A model generated the notes under the pieces. It was not told the origin of the DNA, did no database searches, and was given only the letters and a program-made list of their open reading frames with translations. Made by a program: the position numbers and the translations under genes. Below, in pieces: positions 1 to 8,115 of a stretch of 10,121 nt of DNA (the stretch's first letter is position 1; each line of letters begins with the position of its first letter). Location of the stretch: contig JALOTI010000033.1 in assembly GCA_025457985.1 (NCBI GenBank), positions 1 to 10,121 of the forward strand. Direction: 5' to 3'. The DNA is from Leptospira sp. (lineage in GTDB: Bacteria; Spirochaetota; Leptospiria; Leptospirales; Leptospiraceae).

Positions 1-797
1 CCTCCGTTGGAAAGCTCTAATTTACCTGGTTTAAAGATCTTTCCTGAATAACTTCCAAATAACTCAGATTCCAAAAGTTCAGAGCTCAAACCAGAACAAT
101 CGACTGTTAAAAAAGGATAATTGCGTCTATGTGATATATAATGAAGAGCTTTCGCTACAATTTTTTTACCAGATCCTTCTTCGCCAATTATCATAACCGA
201 GGTGTCAGACGGACCAACTTGTCGGATTCTATTTTTTAAAAATAGGATAGCTGGATCATAACCTAGTATTTCTTCAACTGGATCCTCGTCACGTTTCGAT
301 TTCTCAAATGCTTCTTTTGCGATACGTTCTTCTAGTATTACGATTGTTAACTGTGAAGCAAATAGATTCGCTTGATTGATTATCTCGGGTGAAAAAAAGT
401 TCACTTTATCGGATTCTAAATTCAAAACTCCAATTGTAGAATCTCTAGTAACTAATGGAATTGCAAGTTCCGATCGAACTGTTTCGATCAGTTTGATATA
501 TTCTTTATCTAATAAAACATCAGGAACATAGACTATTTCTCGAGTGGATGCGGCACGACCAGTAATACCTTGGTTAAATGGAAGTTTTGCCGCCATTTTT
601 TTTTCAGATTCCATACCTTTAGCAGCTACGATCGTTAAAACTTTTTCTTCTTGGTCGGTGATCGAAATACTACCAGTACTTGCACCAAACAAGTTTAAGG
701 TCGCATCTAAAATAAAATTAAGTCTATCCGTAATATTGGGAAGACCCTGGATTTCTTTTTGAATTTTTCGTAAGGCACTTGAAATATCTTGTTTCAA
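1..797 (-). CDS. GAF-domain AAA+ regulator of NtrC type, lacking the GAFTGA loop (C-terminus off the window)
   Basis: Partial gene; the first 265 codons are visible. Residues about 20-155 form a GAF sensor domain, with the typical stretch around 73-94 (LPFNQGITGRAAS, then VYVPDV) and IPL at 113-115, IGVLNLES at 122-129. From about 176 a sigma-54-activator type AAA+ domain begins: Walker A GEEGSGKK at 205-212 and ESELFG at 243-248. In NtrC-like proteins ESELFG is followed by the GAFTGA loop and about 14 residues before the next conserved glycine. Here only 9 residues (SYSGKIFKP) stand there and no GAFTGA is present, so direct sigma-54 remodelling is doubtful. The start is TTG at 797, the only usual start near the frame opening, because the in-frame prfB stop lies 3 bases upstream; an AAAGG sits 8 bases before it, inside the prfB end. 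It is last visible in the valS-purD-prfB cluster. Ligand, targets and any C-terminal DNA-binding helix-turn-helix cannot be seen. Confidence 0.85.
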   Translation of the reverse strand, partial: MKQDISSALRKIQKEIQGLPNITDRLNFILDATLNLFGASTGSISITDQEEKVLTIVAAKGMESEKKMAAKLPFNQGITGRAASTREIVYVPDVLLDKEYIKLIETVRSELAIPLVTRDSTIGVLNLESDKVNFFSPEIINQANLFASQLTIVILEERIAKEAFEKSKRDEDPVEEILGYDPAILFLKNRIRQVGPSDTSVMIIGEEGSGKKIVAKALHYISHRRNYPFLTVDCSGLSSELLESELFGSYSGKIFKPGKLELSNG

Positions 798-800
798 GTT

Positions 801-1928
801 TTATGCCTTTACATTCGATTTTGATTTTGTTACATATTTTAAATAAGATATGATAAATTCTTCGAGTTCTCCATCCATTACAGCATGAACGTTCCCAGTC
901 TCAAAATCCGTTCTGTGGTCTTTCACAAGATTATAAGGATGGAAAACATAACTTCGAATTTGTGATCCCCATGAAATATCTCGCTTTTCGCCTGCTTTTT
1001 TGAGGTTCTCTTCCTCAGCCTTTAGCTTCTCCATTTCATACAGCCTTGCCTTTAACATTTTCATTGCTGTATCCCGGTTTTTGATTTGTGACCTTTCCAT
1101 CTGACAAGAAACAACGACACCAGTAGGAATATGTGTGATTCGAACCGCAGAGTCCGTTGTATTAACGTGCTGCCCTCCAGAGCCGGAAGAACGATAGACA
1201 TCAACTCTCAAATCTTTTTCTTCAATATTTACTTGTATCGTGTCATCCACATCAGGAGTAACGTAAACAGATGCAAACGAAGTATGCCGTCTTTTGTTAG
1301 AATCAAATGGTGAAATTCGAACCAACCGGTGAACCCCAGACTCACATTTTAAATATCCGAACGGATGGTCACCTTGCACAAATAAGGTGGCGTTTTTTAT
1401 GCCCGCAGTCTCACCTGGTTGGTAGTCCACAAGTTCGGCTCGGTATCCCTTTTGCTCGCAGTATCTTGTATACATTCGAAGCAACATATCTGCCCAGTCC
1501 TGAGATTCCGTTCCTCCTGCCCCTGGGTGGATATTGATAAATGCAGCACGGCCATCATCAGGACCGGATAAAGCATCTAACATCTGCAAGTTTTCAAATG
1601 AATTAAACATTCGTTCAAAATCATCATTTAAGGATTTTAAACCACCATCACCCATTTCTTCCGATGTAAGTTCAATCAGATCAGGAAAATCTTTCAGCTC
1701 TTTTTGTAATTCAATCCAGGGGTCGAGTTTTGCCTGAAGTTCGTTTCTTTTTTGAGTTACAAGCTTTGCTTGGTCAGGAGAATCCCACAATTTTGGATCA
1801 TTTGCTTTTTCTACGAAAGATAATAGTCTATCGTAGTCTTCTTGGAAATTTTGTGTTTTCCAATACTCTAAAAAAGATTCTATGAGCTCACTTGATTGTT
1901 TTTTAAGGTCTTTTAAGGATCTATCCAT
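801..1928 (-). CDS. prfB: Peptide chain release factor 2 (RF2)
   Basis: Cytoplasmic class I release factor that reads UAA and UGA in the ribosomal A site and triggers peptidyl-tRNA hydrolysis. The 375-residue length is normal. The anticodon-like tripeptide SPF is at 206-208, which marks RF2 rather than RF1 (PxT). The catalytic GGQ is at 251-253 within SGSGGQHVN; its glutamine is the usual methylation target of PrmC. The frame is continuous: the N-terminal region where many bacterial prfB genes carry a programmed +1 shift at an internal UGA (here about residues 28-33) has no stop and no CUU-UGA site, so the classic autoregulation is absent. ATG at 1928 gives the normal N-terminus, although no strong Shine-Dalgarno is visible before it. 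It lies 24 bases after an unknown gene and 3 bases before a GAF/AAA+ regulator, consistent with co-transcription. Confidence 0.97.
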   Translation of the reverse strand: MDRSLKDLKKQSSELIESFLEYWKTQNFQEDYDRLLSFVEKANDPKLWDSPDQAKLVTQKRNELQAKLDPWIELQKELKDFPDLIELTSEEMGDGGLKSLNDDFERMFNSFENLQMLDALSGPDDGRAAFINIHPGAGGTESQDWADMLLRMYTRYCEQKGYRAELVDYQPGETAGIKNATLFVQGDHPFGYLKCESGVHRLVRISPFDSNKRRHTSFASVYVTPDVDDTIQVNIEEKDLRVDVYRSSGSGGQHVNTTDSAVRITHIPTGVVVSCQMERSQIKNRDTAMKMLKARLYEMEKLKAEEENLKKAGEKRDISWGSQIRSYVFHPYNLVKDHRTDFETGNVHAVMDGELEEFIISYLKYVTKSKSNVKA

Positions 1929-1952
1929 AATTTTATACTTTAATATTCGAAT

Positions 1953-2792
1953 TCAAAATAGAGAATTTTTTTTAAGTCTCTCAATCTCCCATTGGAAAGT
2001 CGTTTCTCTTAGCTGAGGTGTATTACCCTCAACCGTGGCTACGAGAGAAAATTGCATTTCCTTTCCATAAGTATCTGGTTGCCGTTTTAAGATAAACTTA
2101 CCGGACTTGATTAGATCGATGATGTGCTTAAAAAAAGGATCCCTCTCCTTTTTACTCATCTCATCTAGTGCATAATAAAAACTAGAAAGACCCTTATAAA
2201 ACCAATCTATATATTCATTTTTTCCTTTTGGCCAAATCTGCTCTAGTTCTATCTGAGACTCCTGCACTAAGGATTTTCCGAGGAATGGTTTTTGAAGAAG
2301 GCGACACTGTGAATAGATTTCAAAATTTAAATCTCGGTCTCCGCCCTTTTCAAAATCCACTCCAATCCATCGGATCCAAGACTTTTTCTCTTTCACGCTT
2401 AGAGAAGGAATCAATGCAAACAAGTATCCCTGCTCCTTAAAAATTCTCTCGTGGGCAAGATGTTCCAATATCTCTATTGGAATCATATAATGACCCTTAG
2501 ACCATTGAATCACATAGGGTGTTGACTCTAACAAAAGATATTCGGGAGGAGTTTCCGCCCTGACAATATCACCAAATTGAGTGAGTATAAAAATAAATGA
2601 AAGAAGTTCTTGTCTACTCAGGCCACTTAAGACATTCACACTTGCACTAATTTGTTGGATTGCTCTTCGGATCATCAAATGCTGTTGCATCTGCGTTTGA
2701 TTTTCAGATAAAATAATTCCTAAATGTTTTTCAAAATTTCGAAGACTACCTTTTTCGAATAGATGTACATTTCCAGAAACGCTAAATGGCAT
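1953..2792 (-). CDS. Conserved-looking protein of unknown function in the valS-purD-prfB cluster
   Basis: A 279-residue protein that I do not recognise. It has no signal peptide, no clear membrane segment and no cofactor or metal motif, so it is probably cytoplasmic. The N-terminal third (residues about 20-75) looks helical and amphipathic. The middle has aromatic-rich stretches (YVIQWSKGHYMIP, WIRWIGVDF). Near 200 there is another aromatic cluster (YIDWFYKGLSSFYYALDEM). Its ATG overlaps the purD stop by one base (TAATG), a classic coupling arrangement, and prfB follows after 24 bases. It is therefore very probably translated from the same message as purD and prfB. Open frame, composition and tight packing make it a real gene; the context (translation and purine synthesis) does not fix a role. 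Confidence 0.85.
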   Translation of the reverse strand: MPFSVSGNVHLFEKGSLRNFEKHLGIILSENQTQMQQHLMIRRAIQQISASVNVLSGLSRQELLSFIFILTQFGDIVRAETPPEYLLLESTPYVIQWSKGHYMIPIEILEHLAHERIFKEQGYLFALIPSLSVKEKKSWIRWIGVDFEKGGDRDLNFEIYSQCRLLQKPFLGKSLVQESQIELEQIWPKGKNEYIDWFYKGLSSFYYALDEMSKKERDPFFKHIIDLIKSGKFILKRQPDTYGKEMQFSLVATVEGNTPQLRETTFQWEIERLKKNSLF

Positions 2793-4069
2793 TATAGGGC
2801 TCTCCGACCTATATCTTTTCTAAAGAATGTTTTTTCTGATTTTACTTTTGGCAAAAAAGTATAACAAGCATCAATGGACTCACGTAAACTTTCACCGTAT
2901 GCTGTGATACCTAAAATTCTACCGCCCGTTGCGATAATTTTTCCTGATTCTTTTTTTGTTCCAGCATGATAAACGATAACAGCGCCTTCATCGGGAGGGA
3001 TATCTAAAATCATTCCCTTCTCAGGAGAATCAGGATATCCTTTGGCTGCAAGAACAACAATGGAGCTCGCACCGTTTTTGAGTTTTAACTCTCTTTCGGG
3101 AAGGGATTTTGTAGAAGCTTGCCAAAACAATACCAAAAGGTCTTCATCAATTAGTCTCAAAACTGCTTGGGTTTCCGGATCTCCAAATCGACAATTAAAT
3201 TCTACGACACTTGGTTTTTTGTCCGGTGAAATCATAAGTCCCACATAGAGTAAACCCTTGTACGGGTGGCCAAGTCTTTTAAACTCACCTAATATTGGTT
3301 CAATGATCAAAGACTTTACCTGCTGAAGGACATAACCATCGACAATAGGTGCAGGGGCATAGGCTCCCATCCCACCCGTATTCGGCCCAATATCCCCATC
3401 AAAAGCTCGTTTGTGATCTTGAGCTGCGGGAAGACACATATACCGATCCCCATCAGTGATTACAAAAAGAGATGCTTCTTCACCTTCCAAAAAAGATTCG
3501 ATAACTACCTTACTACCACTTTTACCAAATTTAGATTCTAGAAAAATTTCATCTAACGCCCGCTTTACGTCCGACAATTCAAATGCGACTGTCACACCCT
3601 TGCCAGCTGCCAAACCATCTGCTTTTACGACTAGGGGTAACAATTCTTTTTGAGCATAACCCCAAGCTGATCCATGATCCGAGAAAACTGCATAGGAAGC
3701 CGTTGGAACGCCTGATTTTTTCATCATATCTTTTGCAAAATGTTTAGAGCCTTCTATTTGAGCACAATATGCAGACGGTCCAAAACATGGGATTCCCGCC
3801 TCTTCGCACCAATCAGCGATTCCCAAAACTAGGGGATCTTCCGGCCCAACAACGACCAAATCTGTATTTGAGGATTTTAAATATTTTAAAAACGATTCTT
3901 TTTCAGAAATTGAAATTTCTTCTTTGGAAAGTAATAATTCCTCAGGAAACCCACCATTTCCTGGGAATACTTTTAATGAATTCAGGTGTGAAGACTTTAA
4001 AATTGCATCAGCTAACGCGTGCTCTCTTCCCCCACTTCCAATTAATAATACCTTTAACTTATCTTTCAA
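2792..4069 (-). CDS. purD: Phosphoribosylamine-glycine ligase (GAR synthetase)
   Basis: Catalyses the ATP-dependent joining of glycine to 5-phosphoribosylamine, the second step of de novo purine synthesis, in the cytoplasm. The 425-residue length is typical. The N-terminal domain opens with GSGGREHAL (11-19), followed by VVGPEDPL. The ATP-grasp core includes [23 protein letters not shown] (228-237) and [10 protein letters not shown] (290-299), whose Glu290 and Asn292 match the magnesium-binding pair of the family. The start is TTG at 4069: an in-frame TAG lies three codons upstream and no ATG or GTG occurs before the conserved beta strand. The TTG lies inside the valS end (11-base overlap), so translation probably depends on ribosomes finishing valS. 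The stop codon shares one base with the next gene's ATG. All expected motifs are present. Confidence 0.97.
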   Translation of the reverse strand: MKDKLKVLLIGSGGREHALADAILKSSHLNSLKVFPGNGGFPEELLLSKEEISISEKESFLKYLKSSNTDLVVVGPEDPLVLGIADWCEEAGIPCFGPSAYCAQIEGSKHFAKDMMKKSGVPTASYAVFSDHGSAWGYAQKELLPLVVKADGLAAGKGVTVAFELSDVKRALDEIFLESKFGKSGSKVVIESFLEGEEASLFVITDGDRYMCLPAAQDHKRAFDGDIGPNTGGMGAYAPAPIVDGYVLQQVKSLIIEPILGEFKRLGHPYKGLLYVGLMISPDKKPSVVEFNCRFGDPETQAVLRLIDEDLLVLFWQASTKSLPERELKLKNGASSIVVLAAKGYPDSPEKGMILDIPPDEGAVIVYHAGTKKESGKIIATGGRILGITAYGESLRESIDACYTFLPKVKSEKTFFRKDIGRRAL

Positions 4070-6743
4070 TTTTTTCTAATGCCCGCAGTGTAGTTTCTAA
4101 TTTTTCTTTCCAAGTGTTGTATTTTTCTTTTTCTTTTTCAACAACTTCTGGTTTGGCTTTTTCTAAGAAGGCAGGATTGTGAATTTTATTTTCTAGTTTT
4201 TCCATCTCAGCCTGAATTTGCTTCTTTTCTTTTTCCAATCGTTGTTTTTCTTTTTCAAAATCAAAGATACCTTCGAGTGGAAGAATGATTTCACCAATTG
4301 AAAATGCTCCTACGGAATCGGTAGACTTTAAACTATAGTCGTTTACAAACTCAATAGATTCTGCCTTTGCAAGTTGTAGTATCGATTTTTTTTCACGCTC
4401 AATCATGGCTTGCAAATCTTTGTTTTGAAACTTAAGTAAGACCTTACATTTTTTATCAGGAGTCACACCTAGTTCAGCACGCATATTCCTTACTTTGGTA
4501 ATCATCTCTTGAACAAGTTGTACGCGTACAACGGAAGGATTATCCCGACGTACACCGTAGGCAGATGGAAAAGGAGTTTTCGCCAATTCTTCAGAAGCAA
4601 GAAGTGAATGAATTTCTTCTGTAATAAATGGCATAAAGGGATGCAATAGGCCTAAAGCTTTTTTCAAAATACTTACAAGGACTAACAATGCTGTTTTTTG
4701 CGACTCTGGGGAAACATTTCCATAGATCCTAGCCTTTGTTAGTTCCAAGTACCAATCACAAAAATTTCCCCAAACAAATTCATAGATTGCATTTGCCATC
4801 TCGAAAAAGTGGTAGTCCTTATATGCTTTCTCGTACCGATCCAGTGTGGCATCAAACTCAGATAAGATCCAAAGATCCATATCTTCAAGTTGGTGTTCCT
4901 TTGGCTCTTCCGCAGAAAAACCATCGGGGAGATTCATAAATATAAAACGACTGGAGTTCCAAATTTTATTACAGAAAGACCGATAACCATCTAACCTGGA
5001 CTCATCGAATAAGATATCCTTTCCCTCCGGTAAAACGGCTGCCAAAAAGAACCGAAAGGAGTCGGTTCCGTATTTGGACATCATATCAAGTGGATCGACG
5101 ACATTCCCCAAAGATTTGGAAAACTTTTTTCCATCTTTGTCCCTTACCAGTCCATGGATCAAAACTTTGTGAAAAGGAACGTCACCCATAAACTTGAGCC
5201 CACTCATAATCATACGAGCAACCCAAAAGAAGATTATATCAAAACCTGTCACAAGTACTGCTGTTGGATAGAATCGCTTTATATCTTCATTTTGGTTTGG
5301 CCAACCGAACACAGTGAAAGGCCAAAGTCCAGAAGAAAACCATGTATCCAAAACATCTTCATCTTGTTTGATTTCTGATTCGGAAACTTTGATTCCTTTT
5401 TTAGAAAATAACTCGATAGCTTCCGCAACGGAATCAGCAACCACCATATCACCGCTAGGTGAGTAGTAGGCAGGAATCCTATGCCCCCACCACAATTGCC
5501 GAGAGATACACCAATCTTTGATATTTTCCATCCATTCAAAATAAGTCTTTTCCCACATTTTTGGCTGGAATTGAATCTTTCCTGAACGAACAACTTCGAT
5601 GGCAGGTTTTGCCAAACTTTCAATTTTTACAAACCATTGTGTTGATAGGAGTGGCTCGATAACAGCACCACCCCTTTGGTTGTGTCCCACACTATGAGTG
5701 TGGTTTTCAATCTTTTCAATATAACCAAGGTTTTGCAGTTCTTCGACTACTCGTTTACGAGCTTCAAACCTGTCGACACCATTGTATTTTCCAGTATGTT
5801 CGTTGAGCGTACCATCTAGATTCATGATGGTGAGAGGAGTCAGTTTTAATCGAAGACTTGCCTCATAATCGTTGGGGTCATGAGCTGGTGTGATTTTTAC
5901 GAGTCCTGATCCAAACTCCTTATCAACAAAACTATCGGCAAGAACAGGGATTTCTCGGTTGGCTAACGGAAGAAATACTTTAGTTTGAATTATATTCGCA
6001 TAACGAGAATCATCTGGATTTGCACATACTGCAACATCACCAAACATCGTTTCAGGTCGGGTTGTAGCAACTACGATATATTCTCCGTCAGACAATGTCT
6101 TTGGATCTTTATTTTTGAATTCTGATTTTGGATAGCGAATGTGATAGAGTTTGCCTTGTTTTTCTTTGTATTCAACTTCAATGTCTGAGATGGCGGTTTT
6201 AGTTACAGGACACCAATTGATGATTCGTTCGCCACGGTAAATGAGCCCTTCTTCGTATAATTTACGGAATACTTGGATAACAGCCTTGGACAATCCTTCA
6301 TCGAAAGTAAATCGTTCTCTTGACCAATCAACAGATTCCCCCAAAAGTTTCTGTTGTTTGGTAATCATTCCACCTGAATGTGCCTTCCATTCCCAAACTT
6401 TTTTATTAAATTCTTCTCTAGTAAAGTCAGTGCGTTTTTTGCCTTCTTTTGCTAACTCGCGCTCAACGACAACTTGTGTTGCAATTCCTGCATGGTCCAT
6501 ACCTGGGACCCATACTACATTTTTGCCTTTTTTACGTTCGATCCGAATGATGATGTCTTGGATCGTATGATTGAGTGCATGACCAATATGTAAATTTCCA
6601 GTTACGTTTGGTGGAGGAATTACGATGGAAAAATTCTCCGAAGACTTTCCCTCAGGTTGGAAACTTTGTTTTTTTTCCCAAATTTCTATCCATTTAGGTT
6701 CTACGGATTCTGGATCGTATCGGTCAGGGAGCTGTAATTTCAT
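4059..6743 (-). CDS. valS: Valyl-tRNA synthetase
   Basis: Class Ia aminoacyl-tRNA synthetase that charges tRNA-Val with valine and clears misactivated threonine by editing. It has 894 residues, usual for bacterial ValRS. In order: Rossmann fold with [15 protein letters not shown] (HIGH at 52-55); inserted CP1 editing domain with TTRPET (227-232) and HDPND (288-292); the second half of the catalytic fold with the KMSKS-type loop written KFSKS (540-544); the anticodon-binding helical domain; and a lysine/glutamate-rich C-terminal coiled coil (about 825-894), the tRNA-binding arm typical of ValRS. The ATG at 6743 gives the normal N-terminus; only a weak GGA lies before it. It is the first gene of the minus-strand cluster, overlaps purD by 11 bases, and diverges from a plus-strand small gene. 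No T-box-like leader is visible in the short upstream region. Confidence 0.98.
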   Translation of the reverse strand: MKLQLPDRYDPESVEPKWIEIWEKKQSFQPEGKSSENFSIVIPPPNVTGNLHIGHALNHTIQDIIIRIERKKGKNVVWVPGMDHAGIATQVVVERELAKEGKKRTDFTREEFNKKVWEWKAHSGGMITKQQKLLGESVDWSRERFTFDEGLSKAVIQVFRKLYEEGLIYRGERIINWCPVTKTAISDIEVEYKEKQGKLYHIRYPKSEFKNKDPKTLSDGEYIVVATTRPETMFGDVAVCANPDDSRYANIIQTKVFLPLANREIPVLADSFVDKEFGSGLVKITPAHDPNDYEASLRLKLTPLTIMNLDGTLNEHTGKYNGVDRFEARKRVVEELQNLGYIEKIENHTHSVGHNQRGGAVIEPLLSTQWFVKIESLAKPAIEVVRSGKIQFQPKMWEKTYFEWMENIKDWCISRQLWWGHRIPAYYSPSGDMVVADSVAEAIELFSKKGIKVSESEIKQDEDVLDTWFSSGLWPFTVFGWPNQNEDIKRFYPTAVLVTGFDIIFFWVARMIMSGLKFMGDVPFHKVLIHGLVRDKDGKKFSKSLGNVVDPLDMMSKYGTDSFRFFLAAVLPEGKDILFDESRLDGYRSFCNKIWNSSRFIFMNLPDGFSAEEPKEHQLEDMDLWILSEFDATLDRYEKAYKDYHFFEMANAIYEFVWGNFCDWYLELTKARIYGNVSPESQKTALLVLVSILKKALGLLHPFMPFITEEIHSLLASEELAKTPFPSAYGVRRDNPSVVRVQLVQEMITKVRNMRAELGVTPDKKCKVLLKFQNKDLQAMIEREKKSILQLAKAESIEFVNDYSLKSTDSVGAFSIGEIILPLEGIFDFEKEKQRLEKEKKQIQAEMEKLENKIHNPAFLEKAKPEVVEKEKEKYNTWKEKLETTLRALEKIER

Positions 6744-6766
6744 ATATCGTCCGATTTATGGACTTT

Positions 6767-6796
6767 ACTATGTTTTGCCTCACGTATATGGGTCAA
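6767..6796 (-). promoter_or_regulatory. Candidate sigma-70-type promoter for valS and the genes after it
   Basis: On the minus strand TTGACC (6796-6791) matches five of six bases of the -35 consensus. It is followed after 18 bases by CATAGT (6772-6767), four of six bases of the -10 consensus. Transcription would start near 6760 and leave a leader of about 16 bases before the valS ATG. This is the only reasonable pair in the 119-base divergent gap. It is a consensus match only, and the weak -10 leaves doubt. Confidence 0.4.
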
Positions 6797-6862
6797 GGAT
6801 GAAACTGAGATTCCTATCAGGTTCCAATTGACAGATTGACCACTACGGAGAGATTGGCAGGT

Positions 6863-7012
6863 ATGAATTCAAAAACAGCTAAAATTTTAGGGAAGTATGC
6901 TACACTGAAAGGAACTTCAGAAAAACAGCTCAAGCGTGAGTGGCTCTCCCTTTCTCAAAACGAGAAAGATAAAAAAAGACAAGAGATTCTGAAAGAACTC
7001 GTAAAAAAATAA
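6863..7012 (+). CDS. 49-residue lysine-rich small protein
   Basis: A short open frame from ATG 6863 to TAA, not recognised as a known family. The product has 12 Lys and 2 Arg against 6 Asp/Glu (net about +8), no cysteine, no signal peptide and no membrane segment. It appears to form a basic helical protein with a run of charged residues from about 20 to the end. A purine-rich GGAG lies 12 bases upstream of the ATG, rather far for a ribosome binding site. Support for a real gene: it fills the space between the valS promoter region and the thioredoxin-like gene, ends 17 bases before that gene's ATG on the same strand, and has no overlap with competing frames of comparable quality. It could be an RNA- or nucleic-acid-binding small protein, but that is a guess from charge alone. 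Confidence 0.55.
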   Translation: MNSKTAKILGKYATLKGTSEKQLKREWLSLSQNEKDKKRQEILKELVKK

Positions 7013-7029
7013 TCTTTTAGGGGAAGTTG

Positions 7030-7479
7030 ATGCTTTCGAATTGCCGAACCATTCCAATTTCCCTACTCATTTTTTTCTTATCGCATCTCGCGGTTCTTTC
7101 CTGCAAACCATCAAGTGACATAATCCCAAAGGAGCTGAAAGAAGCCCAGTCCCAAAGCAAGTCACAGAATAAAAAACTGATCCTCATATTTGGTGCCGAT
7201 TGGTGTCCAGACTGCCGAGCCTTGGACTCAATCTTTTCCGACGCGGAAGTCCGAAGAGTTTTGGATTCCAATTTTATTCTGCATAAAATAGATGTGGGAA
7301 GATTTGATAAAAACCTGGAAATCAGTGAATCTTTTGGATCGCCAATAGAAAATGGTATCCCAGCACTCGTTGTCTTAGAACCAAATGGAACAGTTTTAAC
7401 TTCAACAAAAGGCGGGGAATTTTCTAGTGCCAGTAAAATGACAAAAGAACAGGTGTTAGAATATCTTTACAAACTTTGA
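7030..7479 (+). CDS. Thioredoxin-fold lipoprotein with WCPDC active site
   Basis: A 149-residue exported thiol-disulfide protein. Residues 6-24 form a hydrophobic signal segment ending in VLSC, a relaxed spirochaete-type lipobox; Cys25 would be lipidated, placing the protein in the periplasm at a membrane surface. The mature part opens with a polar linker (about 26-47) and continues with a thioredoxin fold: KLILIFGADWCPDC with the redox pair Cys59/Cys62, and the conserved cis-proline Pro111 in NGIPALVV. This variant resembles the DUF255/thioredoxin_7 and DsbD-gamma type domains, which reduce or relay electrons to partner proteins; the partner here is unknown. AGGGGA at 7019-7024 is five bases from ATG 7030, so this start is preferred over the adjacent TTG at 7027. 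It follows the small lysine-rich gene closely and precedes another exported protein, probably in one transcript. Confidence 0.9.
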   Translation: MLSNCRTIPISLLIFFLSHLAVLSCKPSSDIIPKELKEAQSQSKSQNKKLILIFGADWCPDCRALDSIFSDAEVRRVLDSNFILHKIDVGRFDKNLEISESFGSPIENGIPALVVLEPNGTVLTSTKGGEFSSASKMTKEQVLEYLYKL

Positions 7480-7496
7480 TTTAAAAAACTACTAAA

Positions 7497-7529
7497 ACTA
7501 AGATCATTTCTTAGTCTAAAGGCTAGACT
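7497..7529 (+). promoter_or_regulatory. Two overlapping, mutually exclusive inverted repeats covering a ribosome binding site
   Basis: ACTAAGA (7497-7503) pairs with TCTTAGT (7509-7515) around a 5-base loop. AGTCTA (7513-7518) pairs with TAGACT (7524-7529) around the loop AAGGC. The two stems share bases 7513-7515, so only one can form at a time. The second stem presents the purine-rich AAGG, the only candidate ribosome binding site of the gene starting at 7533, in its loop. Neither stem is followed by a T-run, so an intrinsic terminator is unlikely. The pairings are seen directly; a regulatory role is inferred. Confidence 0.35.
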
Positions 7530-7532
7530 CTC

Positions 7533-8048
7533 ATGAAACAAAACATATCCCTCTTCAAAGATTTTTTTCGCACAAGCTTTTTACTCGTATGTTTCTCTCT
7601 ATTCACCGGTTCAGTATTCGCGGATGACATCCCTCTCTTAAAGAAAGGAGATACCCTCCCAGATATCAAATATACAAATGCTTCAGAAGAAGAAAGCCCC
7701 ATCCCCAAAACAACGACAAAAATTATGTTCATCGCCGATATGGATGCGAGTAAGATCCTCCATCCCTTTTTGGAAGAACGTGGGAAAGGATACTTAGAAA
7801 AAAACAATGCTGTCCTAATCTCCGATATCCATCGTATGCCCTTCCTCATCTCAAAATTTGTTGCACTACCTAAAATGAAATCCTATCCTTATACCATCCG
7901 TTTGGTGCGAGAAGAAAAACTTGCAGACCCCTTTCCAAGAACCAAGGGATTTATTACTCTGATCCGACTTGGAGATGATGGTAAGGTTCAATCAGTTAGC
8001 GAGAGCAATGCGATCGATTTAATTCAAAAGTTTATCGAAGAAAAGTAG
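7533..8048 (+). CDS. Exported protein, possible cysteine-free thioredoxin-like fold
   Basis: A 171-residue protein. Residues 1-30 are a signal peptide (basic start, hydrophobic core about 15-29) with a likely cleavage after VFA, before Asp31-Asp32; there is no lipobox, so the mature protein is probably periplasmic. The mature chain begins with LLKKGDTLPDIKYTN, which resembles the start of TlpA/peroxiredoxin-like domains. The order of predicted strands and helices (KIMFIADMD, AVLISDI, then TLIRLGDDGKV near the end followed by a terminal helix) would fit a thioredoxin-like fold, reminiscent of YtfJ. The only cysteine, Cys20, is in the signal peptide, so it cannot do thiol chemistry. AAAGG lies 10 bases before the ATG, partly in the loop of a small inverted repeat. 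It follows the WCPDC lipoprotein after 53 bases, so a functional link is plausible. The fold assignment is tentative. Confidence 0.8.
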   Translation: MKQNISLFKDFFRTSFLLVCFSLFTGSVFADDIPLLKKGDTLPDIKYTNASEEESPIPKTTTKIMFIADMDASKILHPFLEERGKGYLEKNNAVLISDIHRMPFLISKFVALPKMKSYPYTIRLVREEKLADPFPRTKGFITLIRLGDDGKVQSVSESNAIDLIQKFIEEK

Positions 8049-8115
8049 GAACTGTTTAATCTTTCAATTTAGAAAGAATGAACTCCACAATGATAGGGCT
8101 TCACCGCTTGATAAT

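Noticed and set aside
544..762. 72-codon plus-strand open frame opposite the GAF domain
   Set aside because: The minus-strand frame encodes an unmistakable GAF domain over the same bases.
3769..4182. 137-codon plus-strand open frame opposite the valS/purD junction
   Set aside because: It is antisense to two well-supported enzymes, and the coiled-coil end of valS gives a stop-poor pyrimidine-rich complement.
4110..4260. Low-complexity pyrimidine-rich tract as a repeat or regulatory element
   Set aside because: It is explained by Lys/Glu codons of the ValRS C-terminal coiled coil on the other strand.
5279..5623. 114-codon minus-strand open frame inside valS
   Set aside because: It lies in a different frame of valS, which is intact there with conserved domains; no ribosome binding site or recognisable motif.
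6828..6856. Perfect TTGACA on the plus strand as a -35 box for the small gene
   Set aside because: No acceptable -10 box occurs 15-19 bases downstream; the best, GAGATT, is too weak and the resulting start would be almost on the ATG.
7523..7849. 108-codon minus-strand open frame opposite the exported protein at 7533
   Set aside because: The plus-strand frame has a clear signal peptide and ribosome binding site; the antisense product has no coherent features.
8060..8077. TCTTTC/GAAAGA inverted repeat in the convergent gap as a bidirectional terminator
   Set aside because: The stem has only six mostly A-T pairs and neither side is followed by a T-run.
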